Shown here: positions 25,364 to 33,529 of the stretch, one piece after another
How the letters are laid out: each line of letters begins with the position of its first letter
Numbering within the stretch: the first letter of the stretch is position 1
Source of the DNA: Pseudomonas capsici
GTDB lineage: Bacteria; Pseudomonadota; Gammaproteobacteria; Pseudomonadales; Pseudomonadaceae
Assembly: GCF_017165765.1 (NCBI RefSeq)
Contig: NZ_JAFGZD010000011.1
Location: 62,001-126,000 of the forward strand
Direction of reading: 5' to 3'
Length of the DNA: 64,000 nucleotides
Notes under the pieces: generated by a model
Databases searched by the model: none
Seen by the model: the letters and a program-made list of their open reading frames with translations, nothing else
Told to the model about the DNA's origin: nothing
Position numbers and translations under genes: made by a program

Positions 25364-26383
25364 ATGTTCAAACCGTTTTCCTTGCTCTGCGGCCTCTTCG
25401 CAGCCGTCGCTCTACAGGCACAAGCAGCTACCGAACTGACCGTTTATACCGCTCTGGAAGTCGAACAACTCAAGCCTTACCAACAGGCCTTCGAGAAACA
25501 GAATCCGGATATCAGGATCAAGTGGGTACGTGATTCGACCGGGATCGTAACGGCCAAGCTGATGGCCGAAAAAGATCGCCCGCAAGCGGATGTGGTGTGG
25601 GGACTGGCAGCTTCCAGCCTGGCCATTCTCAAGCAGCAAGGCATGCTCGAAGCTTATGCACCGAGTAGCCTGGATCAGATTGGCTCCAACTACCGAGATA
25701 ACGCCAACCCGCCATCCTGGGTCGGCATGGATGTATGGGCTGCAACTATTTGCTTCAACACCATCGAGGCCGAGAAGCAGGGACTGCCGAAACCAGCCAG
25801 GTGGGAAGATCTGGCCGACCCTGTCTATAAGGGGAAGATCGTCATGCCCAACCCGGCCTCATCCGGGACCGGGTATCTGGATGTCAGTGCCTGGTTGCAG
25901 ACTTTTGGTGAGCAAGGCGGTTGGGCCTATATGGATAAGCTCCACCAGAACATCGGCCAGTACACCCATTCGGGCTCCAAGCCTTGCAAGCAGGCAGCAG
26001 CAGGTGAATTCCCTATCGGTATCTCCTTCGAATATCCAGCCATTCAATTGAAACGCAAAGGCGCGCCCTTGGACATTGTGCTGCCAAAGGAAGGGCTGGG
26101 CTGGGAGATTGAAGCGACCGGGATCATCAAGGGCACTGCGCATCTGGAAGCAGCCAGAAAGCTTGCAGATTTTTCCGCCAGCCGTGAGGCCATGGAACTC
26201 TACAAGGCCAACTTCGCCGTGTTGGCCCAACCGGGAATCGCCGAGCCGTTTCAGGAACTTCCGGCGGACTATGAACAGCGCCTGATTACCAACGACTTCA
26301 AGTGGGCTTCGGAGAATCGTGATCGCATTCTCGCCGAGTGGCGCAAACGCTATGACGGGAAGTCCGAGCCCGTCGGCAAGTGA
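25364..26383 (+). CDS. phnS: 2-aminoethylphosphonate-binding periplasmic protein
   Basis: A 339-residue solute-binding protein with a Sec signal peptide (MFKPFSLLCGLFAAVALQAQ then AA). The mature protein has the iron-binding-like PBP II fold (ELTVYTALEVEQLKPYQQAF; later IVMPNPASSGTGYLDVSAWL). The start at 25364 follows CCGGAGATTCATC. It sits between phnX and the FAD enzyme. A stem-loop follows its stop, as is common where a binding-protein message is kept in excess. Confidence 0.88.
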   Translation: MFKPFSLLCGLFAAVALQAQAATELTVYTALEVEQLKPYQQAFEKQNPDIRIKWVRDSTGIVTAKLMAEKDRPQADVVWGLAASSLAILKQQGMLEAYAPSSLDQIGSNYRDNANPPSWVGMDVWAATICFNTIEAEKQGLPKPARWEDLADPVYKGKIVMPNPASSGTGYLDVSAWLQTFGEQGGWAYMDKLHQNIGQYTHSGSKPCKQAAAGEFPIGISFEYPAIQLKRKGAPLDIVLPKEGLGWEIEATGIIKGTAHLEAARKLADFSASREAMELYKANFAVLAQPGIAEPFQELPADYEQRLITNDFKWASENRDRILAEWRKRYDGKSEPVGK

Positions 26384-26388
26384 CGCCG

Positions 26389-26418
26389 AGGCGTAGTCCT
26401 GTCACTGGGGCTACGCCT
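26389..26418 (+). terminator. Intercistronic stem-loop after phnS
   Basis: AGGCGTAG and CTACGCCT form an 8-bp stem with a 14-nt loop, between the binding-protein gene and the FAD oxidoreductase. There is no T-run, so it is more likely an mRNA-stabilising or partial attenuating structure than a full terminator. Confidence 0.45.
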
Positions 26419-26454
26419 GCTCCTGCCACATTTCCCTCATTCAGGAGTTTATAA

Positions 26455-27612
26455 ATGAGCCAACAAGACTGCGATCTGCTGATCGTCGGTGCGGGTATTC
26501 TCGGTCTGGCCCATGCCTGGGCGGGTATCCGTCGGGGTCTGAAAGTCCGGGTTTTTGAGCGTAGCGATCGGGCATCGGGCGCATCCATCCGTAACTTTGG
26601 TCAGGCGCTGGTAACCGGCCAGGCACCAGGGCCAATGCTTGACCTCGCCCGTCAGACCCATGGACTGTGGGCAGAGCTGGGTGAGGCTGCCGGGCTGACG
26701 TTGAAAAAGCAGGGTGCGCTCATATTCGCCCGCACTGAATCCGAGGAAGCCATGCTCGAAGCGTTCTGCGCAGGTCGAGGTCGCGAGCTCGGTTACCGAA
26801 CCGATTTGTTGCGCGGCGCAGCGTTGCAGAGCCTGTATGACGGACGATTTGCCCATCATCGCGCAGCGCTGCATGGTCTGGACGACCAACAGCTGTACTC
26901 ACGCGAGGCACTTCCTCAGATCGTGAATTATCTGCGTGGCCTTGGCGTCGATTTCCACTTCTCTACTCTGGTCAGGGACATCGAAGCAGGCAGTGCACTG
27001 ACCACAGCAGGGCGTTTCAGGGCACGGCATATCCTGGTGTGCTCAGGGCATGATTACCAGACGCTGCTGGCCGAACAGATGGCCGCACTAAAACCATCAG
27101 TGTGTCGCCTTCAAATGCTGCGGGCCCGACTGGAAGAGCCCTTCGACCTGCAGCATGCGGTGCTGACCGGCCTTAGTTGCGTTCACTACGGCGCGTTCTC
27201 CGACCTGCCAGAGGCTGAGGCCATCCGCGCAGAAATTCGGCGCAACAGCCCTGCGCTGGAAGCGCATGGCATTCACTTGCTGATCAGCCCGACGCCTTAC
27301 GGCGATCTGATCATTGGAGACTCCCACGACTACGGCAGCGATGCCGCTCCATTCAACGCCGAAGCGGTTGATCAACTGATGATCGACCTGGCCGAGCATA
27401 CTCTGGGAGGAGGTCTCCAGATATTGGAGCGCTGGCAAGGGGTGTACGGGGCACGTGGCCCTGGCCCGTTCAGTATCCTGCGCGTCTGCGATGGCATAAC
27501 TGCAGTGCTGATGCACACCGGTCTTGGCATGAGCGTCGGCCTGGGCCTGGGTGAGCAAACGGTCGCCGCACTGTTGGGAGAGAGCCAATGGCCAACAGTC
27601 CTGCCCGCGTGA
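26455..27612 (+). CDS. FAD-dependent amine oxidoreductase of phosphonate operons
   Basis: A 385-residue DAO-family flavoenzyme. The dinucleotide loop is LLIVGAGILGLAHAWAG at residues 8-25, followed by the family-specific SGASIRNFGQALVTGQ segment. It ends in LMHTGLGMSVGLGLGEQTVA. This type (TIGR03364-like) recurs in phosphonate clusters, where members have been reported to oxidise 2-aminoethylphosphonate or its N-methyl form to phosphonoacetaldehyde. That would feed PhnX without a transaminase. The gene overlaps the next one by 25 bp. The substrate is inferred from context. Confidence 0.8.
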   Translation: MSQQDCDLLIVGAGILGLAHAWAGIRRGLKVRVFERSDRASGASIRNFGQALVTGQAPGPMLDLARQTHGLWAELGEAAGLTLKKQGALIFARTESEEAMLEAFCAGRGRELGYRTDLLRGAALQSLYDGRFAHHRAALHGLDDQQLYSREALPQIVNYLRGLGVDFHFSTLVRDIEAGSALTTAGRFRARHILVCSGHDYQTLLAEQMAALKPSVCRLQMLRARLEEPFDLQHAVLTGLSCVHYGAFSDLPEAEAIRAEIRRNSPALEAHGIHLLISPTPYGDLIIGDSHDYGSDAAPFNAEAVDQLMIDLAEHTLGGGLQILERWQGVYGARGPGPFSILRVCDGITAVLMHTGLGMSVGLGLGEQTVAALLGESQWPTVLPA

Positions 27613-28193
27613 GGGTAAATAGCGAAAAAGCAGTGCGTCTGCTGTTCGAGTTGTGCAGCCAGCAAGCCGAGGCTGACTACCTTGGCGAAGCCGTGAGCCA
27701 GCTCGAACACATGGTGCAAGCTGCCGAGCTGGCAATCGCCGAAGGGGCTGACGATGAATTGGTGCTGGCAGCCTTTTGTCATGATGTTGGCCATTTCTGC
27801 ACGATGCCAGCATCCAGCACGCCAACGACCCGGTGGGGCCGCAAGGAGCACGAGAAAGTCGGAGCCCGGTGGCTGCGCGAACTGGGCTTTCCACTGCGCC
27901 TTTGCGGTCTGGTGGAACGCCACGTCGATGCAAAACGATACCTGTGCCACCGCGAGAATGGGTATCTGCAGTCACTGAGTGAGGCCAGCCTGCAGACACT
28001 GGCCTGGCAAGGAGGACCAATGACTGAAGAGCAAGCAACTCTTTTCGAGAGCGATCCATTGTTTGCCGACAGCCTGAAGTTACGTCGCTGGGATGAAGCG
28101 GCCAAAGTGACCGGAAGACAGCAGACTGAGCTTCATCATCTTGTTTCTCTGGCGTATCGCGTGCATGAAGCATCTTCTGCCGGTGAAGTGTAG
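27588..28193 (+). CDS. PhnZ-like HD-domain mixed-valent diiron oxygenase
   Basis: A 201-residue HD-domain protein. Candidate iron ligands are His41, His65-Asp66, His88, His112 and Asp169. Their spacing matches that recalled for PhnZ (His34, His58-Asp59, His80, His104, Asp161) within one residue, and the substrate-gating pair Tyr31-x-x-Glu34 is kept in DYLGEAVSQLEHMVQ. PhnZ cleaves 1-hydroxy-2-aminoethylphosphonate to glycine and phosphate. The hydroxylating partner PhnY is absent from the window, so either it is elsewhere or this enzyme uses another substrate. It overlaps the FAD gene by 25 bp and ends the operon. Confidence 0.82.
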   Translation: MANSPARVRVNSEKAVRLLFELCSQQAEADYLGEAVSQLEHMVQAAELAIAEGADDELVLAAFCHDVGHFCTMPASSTPTTRWGRKEHEKVGARWLRELGFPLRLCGLVERHVDAKRYLCHRENGYLQSLSEASLQTLAWQGGPMTEEQATLFESDPLFADSLKLRRWDEAAKVTGRQQTELHHLVSLAYRVHEASSAGEV

Positions 28194-28206
28194 AGGGAAG
28201 AGCAAG

Positions 28207-28256
28207 GGCGGCTGAGCTGATGACATTGACCGCCTGATCGTTGATTCACCGAGAAA
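28207..28256 (+). repeat. Right copy of the diverged 50-bp direct repeat
   Basis: Lies 14 bp after the HD-domain gene. It matches 16718-16767 at about 45 of 50 positions and would encode a tail like that of the 95-residue ORF (AAELMT followed by three residues and a stop). No upstream coding part of that ORF is left here. Confidence 0.7.
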
Positions 28257-28332
28257 TGTATCTGTCACGCGCCAGTATGTCGTGTACTGGGAGTCGTGTC
28301 GGGAGCTTGGCGAACCTTATCCGAACTCCGCT

Positions 28333-29304
28333 CTACCGGCACACGGCCCCGATACAACGCATTGAATTGAAGTCATATACCGCTGAATGGCCAATCTGCC
28401 CTTTCGGCATCGGAACGCCTTTGGGAATAAAAAACGTCGCGGCATTTCCACCGTACAAGCCAGCAGGGTAAGTAAAAGGTTCAAGCACAACATAGGCGTT
28501 GAACAAGTCTGGCATGCTCGGACGCGGTTTCCCGATACCTGCCACCGGCGGCACATCGCGTTCGGGCGTGCTGGCAGCCATGGCATTCACCCATGCCTGG
28601 GCATCCTCATTCGTGGCGGCGCGGAGCAAGCCATTGGCAACCGCCTCCTCAAGTCCTGCCTGACCGGCCAGCGGGGCATCCTTTTCTTGAAAACTCTCGG
28701 GGGTTATCGCCGTTGAGGTGACAAGCCTGGAGCCCGCGCTGAGTGGCTGACCGATCAGAACATTCCCGGACTTGTCGGCTGGATAAACGAGCTTCACGGG
28801 CTGGCCGAATAACTGCCGCGACAATGGATTGAGCCCGGTATTTTGCTCTTTACCCACATAGAAATAACCGCACGGGCCTTTGTTTTCATAACTGCTGTTG
28901 AGCACAGGCACCTTGGCATCCAGACCCGCCACGCCTTGACGGTAATACCCCGAGACATACACCGCCACGATCTTCGTGCCCTGACTCCAGCCGATATTCC
29001 AGACTGTCGGTTCATACGCACCGAGTATCAACGCAACCGGTTGCTCAGGGCTGTTGACCGCAATATCGAACTGAGTGGCCTGATGGCCGCTTTGATCAAT
29101 CTGAAACGGCAACTCACGCCCCGAATAAGCTCCCGCCGCATACACCACCATGGCGTCGGGAGCCTTGAAGTCCTTGAAAGCACAGGTAGCCGGGGTGTCA
29201 TTCTGAACAACAGGAGGCGGCGCGGAGAATTTGAACTCCTTCAGATCTTCTGCGGTGGAAGAGGTTGCAACGGCAAACAGTGCTGCTGCGATCCTTGCTT
29301 TCAT
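28333..29304 (-). CDS. Exported protein of unknown function
   Basis: A 323-residue protein with a Sec signal peptide (MKARIAAALFAVATSSTAE). The mature part is soluble, aromatic- and glycine-rich, with stretches such as VVYAAGAYSGRELPFQIDQS and VAVYVSGYYRQGVAGLDAKV. It has a cysteine pair near the C-terminus (SMRCIGAVC). The start follows AAGGAGCGAAT. No family is recognised. It is convergent with the phosphonate operon and sits just outside the MITE-bounded island. Confidence 0.65.
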   Translation of the reverse strand: MKARIAAALFAVATSSTAEDLKEFKFSAPPPVVQNDTPATCAFKDFKAPDAMVVYAAGAYSGRELPFQIDQSGHQATQFDIAVNSPEQPVALILGAYEPTVWNIGWSQGTKIVAVYVSGYYRQGVAGLDAKVPVLNSSYENKGPCGYFYVGKEQNTGLNPLSRQLFGQPVKLVYPADKSGNVLIGQPLSAGSRLVTSTAITPESFQEKDAPLAGQAGLEEAVANGLLRAATNEDAQAWVNAMAASTPERDVPPVAGIGKPRPSMPDLFNAYVVLEPFTYPAGLYGGNAATFFIPKGVPMPKGQIGHSAVYDFNSMRCIGAVCR

Positions 29305-29410
29305 ATTCGCTCCTTGAGGGTGGTGGCGACGGACACAGAGGCTTAGCTGCCGGGGAAATATACTTGGTTAGGTTTATGGTGGGGTGGGTTTGTTTTGAGA
29401 GATTGCTTCC

Positions 29411-29596
29411 GGCCGATTCTGTTGAAAAAGTCCCGCCGCGATTTTTTCCCATGAAAGAGCGTCAACGACGTTGAAATCTGGTGCGTTCAGAAGACAGAGC
29501 TGTCTTGGTTTTTACGTAGCAACGCCGAAATCGAGCGTTTTTTGAACCTCCGAAAAGCTGCTCTCTCAGAAACCGACTTTTTCAACAGAATCGGCC
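29411..29596 (+). mobile_element. MITE-like element, copy 1
   Basis: A 186-bp non-coding element with perfect terminal inverted repeats of 22 bp starting GGCCGATTCTGTTGAAAA. A nearly identical inverted copy lies at 36665-36849 (three differences seen by eye). The flanking bases (TTGCTTCC left, AGAAGCAG right) extend the inverted symmetry imperfectly, so the true ends may lie slightly further out. No transposase is encoded. Confidence 0.8.
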
Positions 29597-29711
29597 AGAA
29601 GCAGTTGTTCGAGACCGGCAGTTCTCGGCCAGTAGCTGCCGCTCATAGGTGTCTAGGAAACTCAGGACCATTCACGGTGATTCATTGCTGCTACCGGTCC
29701 CTAGTGCGATC

Positions 29712-29882
29712 ATGCCCCACATACTCAACTACCTGTCCAACCCTCCGCATCCCGGCGCGGGCCAGGCGGTTCATGCTGAGCCGTTTAATCTCTATGAACG
29801 CGTTATCCTCCCCTAATACAACGCCCACCCTTGGAATCAGCTCGGTTTTTCCGGGCGGGCAGCACTTCAGGAAGAAGCTTAC
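29712..29882 (+). pseudogene. Probable interrupted 5' end of the PLD-like gene
   Basis: In frame with the PLD-like gene, an ATG at 29712 opens 34 protein-like codons (MPHILNYLSNPPHPGAGQAV then HAEPFNLYERVILP). They are followed by TAA at 29814-29816 and a further 22 open codons (YNAHPWNQLGFSGRAALQEE) running into the ATG at 29883. The composition on both sides of the stop is coding-like, suggesting one protein of about 486 residues broken by a nonsense change. The alternative is a chance open frame. Confidence 0.45.
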
Positions 29883-31172
29883 ATGCGCATGTTTAAGGAT
29901 ATCCACCCACGCTGGCAGCAACAGGCAAAGCGTTCTTCCCAACCATTGATCATCCTGTCGCCCTATATCACCCAGGACGTTGCATTGAGTCTGGTTAAAG
30001 GCAAGACAGGCGCGCGGATCTACACGTTGTTTGACACCAACGTCTTTGCTACCGGCGGTTCGGATCTGGAGGACATCGTCGAGTTGATGCAAAAACATGA
30101 GGTCTACCAGCTCGATGGGCTGCACGCCAAGCTGGTGACTGACAAAGACACCTTTGTCACGGTAGGCAGCCAGAACCTGACTCAGGGTGGAAAGCACAAT
30201 CTCGAGCTCAGTGTCCACCTCAATGACGAACCGGCTCGCCGGCAGGCGATGGACATCGTTGAGCCCTGGCTGGATGATGCCGAGCGCATTACGCCAGAAA
30301 TGGTCGCGGATATGAAGGTGGACATCGAACGCTTGAAGGGCTTGTACAACGAGTTCCAGAAACAATGTGCGGAGCACCAAAAGGATTTCGTTGACAAGTC
30401 CCGGCGACGCGCCCGACGTGAGCGCTTCGAAGCGCATGCGAAAAATCGAGCTGCGATCGCCAGCAAGCTCAAAAAAGTCTTGAGAGCGAGCGTCACAAAA
30501 ACCGCTCAGGTAAAGCGCATAGACCAGTATTCTGTTCTTAAGACCGAAGATAAAGCCAATTTACTGGTATGGGAACGGTCGAACGGAAAGGTTGAAGCAA
30601 CGTTAGATAAAGGTGACCGCTATTTGTGCTTCCTGGAATCGAATGACTTTGGCTGGGCAAGGGTCGCTGGCCAACAAATCAGCCTGATTGGTCGAGGGAT
30701 CACTTTCGGGCCAGGGGTATTCAACGCTTTCCCGAACCTGTCTCTCCAGATGTCCTCGGCTGCGAGGAGCTTGATCGGCCATCCAAACGGCACCAACCTC
30801 GTCGTGAGTTTGTGGTGGGGGAAATCGCACGTATGCACAGTGCCTGGTTCTTTCCAGCTTGATGACATCACTTTGTTTGAAGCCAAACGACCGAAGCCAG
30901 CAAGGCCAAAAATCAAAGGGCGACCCAAACCCGTTCAACCCGCACCAACCACGCTTACAAGAGAAGTGATTACGTGGATCACGGAGAACTCTCGCAGTTT
31001 TGAACTGCTTGTTCGCCGAAGCGTTACCGAGAGTTTCAACTACACGGCGGGGCACAAGCTGACGGGTGTAAGGGCCGCGAGGTTCTTTGGCAAAACAGGT
31101 AGTCGAGTCAAGATCCGACTGGCCAAGGTCAGGAACAACCCGGTCCTGCATGTCAGTCCGTTGCCCAGCTAA
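29883..31172 (+). CDS. Phospholipase D-like (HKD) domain protein
   Basis: The open part codes for 429 residues. Residues about 20-110 form a PLD-like nuclease half-domain with one HKD-type motif: His81-x-Lys83 in LDGLHAKLVTDKD and GSQNLTQGG (Asn98). Residues about 125-185 are a basic, probably coiled helix (KSRRRARRERFEAHAKNRAA). The C-terminal half is beta-rich with a Pro/Lys linker near 345. A single HKD motif implies dimerisation, as in bacterial Nuc and BfiI-type enzymes. Such proteins act as DNases in several restriction and defence systems, but no partner helicase or methylase is adjacent. See the interrupted 5' part at 29712. Confidence 0.7.
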   Translation: MRMFKDIHPRWQQQAKRSSQPLIILSPYITQDVALSLVKGKTGARIYTLFDTNVFATGGSDLEDIVELMQKHEVYQLDGLHAKLVTDKDTFVTVGSQNLTQGGKHNLELSVHLNDEPARRQAMDIVEPWLDDAERITPEMVADMKVDIERLKGLYNEFQKQCAEHQKDFVDKSRRRARRERFEAHAKNRAAIASKLKKVLRASVTKTAQVKRIDQYSVLKTEDKANLLVWERSNGKVEATLDKGDRYLCFLESNDFGWARVAGQQISLIGRGITFGPGVFNAFPNLSLQMSSAARSLIGHPNGTNLVVSLWWGKSHVCTVPGSFQLDDITLFEAKRPKPARPKIKGRPKPVQPAPTTLTREVITWITENSRSFELLVRRSVTESFNYTAGHKLTGVRAARFFGKTGSRVKIRLAKVRNNPVLHVSPLPS

Positions 31173-31270
31173 ATTCTAATCATAGAACTGCATGCACCGC
31201 CGGCTCGCCTGAAATGTCATTTAAACCATTACTGGTATCTCTCTTGGGAGAAATCATAACCGTGCTGACA

Positions 31271-31300
31271 GTCTGCTTCTGGCCCAGAGTGTGTAAAAAC
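31271..31300 (+). repeat. Left terminal inverted repeat of the IS
   Basis: GTCTGCTTCTGGCCC then AGAGTGTGTAAAAAC; it pairs with the reverse complement of 33341-33371 with about four mismatches or gaps over 30 bases. Confidence 0.6.
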
Positions 31301-31440
31301 GCGCCAGTGCAATGTCAGCACCTAGCCCCGGCGGTTTTTACTATGTAGTCGCTCGCGGTAAGCCCTGCGGGTCGTCACTAAGGTCTGGGAAGCTTCAATA
31401 AAGCCTCTACGATACCAAGTGGGCAACAAAGCCAACCATT

Positions 31441-32837
31441 TCAGGCTGACAACTCCTTCATTAAGCTGCTGGTGCCAAGGATTTTCATAACGCGCTTCAT
31501 GTTGTAGGCGAGCACGTTCAAGCTCATTTCTGCACTGACGCCGTCCAGCCTTCGCGTCAAAAAATGCGTAGCGCCCATCCACTGTTTGAGCGTCCCGAAG
31601 GGATGCTCAACCGTGCGTTTGCGGATTCGCATCATGTCCGGCGCGTTGCTCAGCCGAACCTGCATATCTTCCAGTATCGACTCATGCTCCCAGCGCCGAG
31701 CACGGCGTTGCTTGCTCGGTGTGTACCGCGTTTTTACGGCGCAGGCCTGACACTTTGAACTCCAGTAACGATGCAGCTTCATGCCTTTCTCGACGCTGGA
31801 GAAACGCCATATCAGCGTTTCTCCAGCTGGGCATACATAGTGATTTTTCGCCGTGTCATAGATAAAGGCATCGTTGTTGAAGCGCCCATCAGCTTTAGCT
31901 CCAGAAGTCATTGGCTTGGGCACATACGCAGTGATATCCGCGTTGTGACAAGCCAGGATTTCCTCTCCTTTGAAATAGCCTCGGTCAGTCACCACTGCAA
32001 GCGAATCCGATGCCATGGCCTCGCGCGCCTGATTGGCCATTGAGCTGAGCTGATCCCGGTCAGAGCCGACATTGGTCACCTCATGGGCAACGATCAAATG
32101 GTGCTGAGCATCGACTGCTGTTTGCACGTTGTAGCCAACGATTCCTGTACCACGCGTCATCATTGAACGCGCGTCTGGATCGGTCAGTGAGACCTGTTTA
32201 TCCGGTGAGTCGTTGAGCCGTATTTCAATCGCGTGAAGCTCCTTCATTTGCACTTTCAGCTTGGCGATTTTTTCCTCCAGCCGCACCGTCTTGGCTTCAC
32301 AGGATGTAGGCTCTTGCCGATCCGCAGTATCAAGTGCCGTCAGATAACGGTTGATGCTCGATTCGATTTCTTCCATGCGCCGCTTCAGTTTGGCGCTGGT
32401 GAAGTTACGGTCGCGGTTGTTGACGGCTTTGAATTTGCTGCCATCGATGGCGACGAGATTTTCACCGAACAATCCCAACTGCTGACACAGCACTACGAAC
32501 TGGTGACAGACGCCGCGGATGGCCTTGCTGTTATTTTTTTGGAAGTTGGCGATGGTCTTAAAATCCGGCATCAAACGCCCGGTCAACCACATCAGCTCGA
32601 CGTTGCGTTGAGCTTCTCGTTCCAGCCGCCGACTCGACTGAATGCGGTTGAGATAGCCTTAGATGTAGATTTTCAGCAAGATTGCGGGGTGGTAAGCAGG
32701 TCGGCCGGTATCGGCTGGAATGACGCCTTCAAAACATCGACTACTCGCACCGGATTTGTGTTGCTGACGTAGTCTTCAAGGCTTTCGGGAAGCAAAGTGC
32801 TTTGTCCGCGATGCTCACCCTGAATGAAGCGCTTCAT
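31441..32837 (-). pseudogene. IS1182-family transposase, inactivated
   Basis: Read from the ATG at 32837, the N-terminus (MKRFIQGEHRGQSTLLPESL) is typical of this family. The frame then shifts after NPVRVVDV with apparent loss of a short segment, resumes at FEGVIPADTGRPAYHPAILL, and meets an in-frame TAA at 32659-32661 where a Tyr codon is expected (KIYI-stop-GYLNRIQSS). The remaining 383 residues are intact and carry the DDE core (LVAIDGSKFKAVNNRDRNF, VVTDRGYFKGEEIL, RTVEHPFGTLKQWMG). The element cannot make an active enzyme without correction of both lesions. Confidence 0.85.
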
Positions 32838-32938
32838 TGCCGCCCCCCGAATTGATCACGCCAAAAATGATAGCAAAAGCATCCTGATTCAGCCGCTGGC
32901 ATGCGTTCGCCGGTCAACAGTTTTTTGAGGTAATGACG

Positions 32939-33226
32939 ATGAGCCGATTGCACATGGTAAATATTGACCTGAGTGGGGTGTCAAGCTCTGAGGAACTCCA
33001 TTTTGTCTTGAAGGACGCGCTCGGTTTTCCTGAGTGGTATGGCTGTAATTGGGATGCTTTCTGGGACGCGATAACGAGTCTAGTGGAAATGCCCGAGCAC
33101 CTGAAAATTTCAGGGTGGAACATGCTATCCAAGCGCTTACCTGAGGATGCGAGGCTCATGCATGAATGCCTTACCGAAATGAAGGTTGAGTACCCAGCGC
33201 TCGCATCAGATGTAGATTTCGGCTAA
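32939..33226 (+). CDS. Barstar-family protein (RNase inhibitor / immunity protein)
   Basis: A 95-residue protein with the barstar fold signature: SSSEELHFVLKDALGFPEWY followed by GCNWDAFWDAITSL, in which the GNWDAFWD-type helix binds barnase-like RNases. The ATG at 32939 is preferred over 32933 because GAGG is then 8 bases upstream. No barnase or polymorphic toxin lies nearby, so it is an orphan. Barstar proteins often serve as immunity proteins against secreted RNase toxins. Its position inside the IS boundaries suggests it was carried in with the element. Confidence 0.8.
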   Translation: MSRLHMVNIDLSGVSSSEELHFVLKDALGFPEWYGCNWDAFWDAITSLVEMPEHLKISGWNMLSKRLPEDARLMHECLTEMKVEYPALASDVDFG

Positions 33227-33340
33227 ACGATCCCAAGCTGACATTTCGCCAGTTCCACCTAGAAACACAAGCGTCGCGCGGAGGTACTTTCCAAATCCTT
33301 CAGCGGGATGCCTGTCTCCCCTGACGCCGGCTGAACATCT

Positions 33341-33371
33341 GTTTTTACACACTCCAGGGCCAATAGCAGAC
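33341..33371 (-). repeat. Right terminal inverted repeat of the IS
   Basis: Starts GTTTTTACACACTCC and ends GGCCAATAGCAGAC; partner of 31271-31300. Confidence 0.6.
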
Positions 33372-33443
33372 GCTCAACTCAGTCTTTTCCAGCCAAAACG
33401 GAAAACTCTGAAATGCCCTCTTTGGCAAACCAAGAGCAATAGG

Positions 33444-33463
33444 GCACCCACTATGGTGGGTGC
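33444..33463. terminator. Hairpin downstream of the kinase-receiver-PIN operon
   Basis: GCACCCAC, TATG loop, GTGGGTGC: a perfect 8-bp stem 67 bp beyond the PIN gene stop on the minus strand. It probably ends that operon; the following bases are only moderately T-rich. Confidence 0.5.
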
Positions 33464-33529
33464 AATCCAACTACTGTCAACAATTCGTAATCACGAAAGT
33501 GATGATAAGGATTTTAACTCATCAAGAAT

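Larger units (their letters stand above)
31271..33371 (-). mobile_element. Decayed IS1182-type insertion sequence with enclosed barstar gene
   Basis: Bounded by inverted repeats at 31271-31300 and 33341-33371 (shared ends GTCTGCT and GTGTGTAAAAAC). It holds a broken DDE transposase on the minus strand and, between the transposase start and the right repeat, about 500 bp with a plus-strand barstar-like gene. An ordinary IS1182 element would have its inverted repeat much closer to the transposase start. No clear target duplication was seen. Confidence 0.55.

Noticed and set aside
29691..30437. 248-codon minus-strand frame opposite the PLD-like gene
   Set aside because: Antisense to the HKD motif region; composition is that of a reverse frame.
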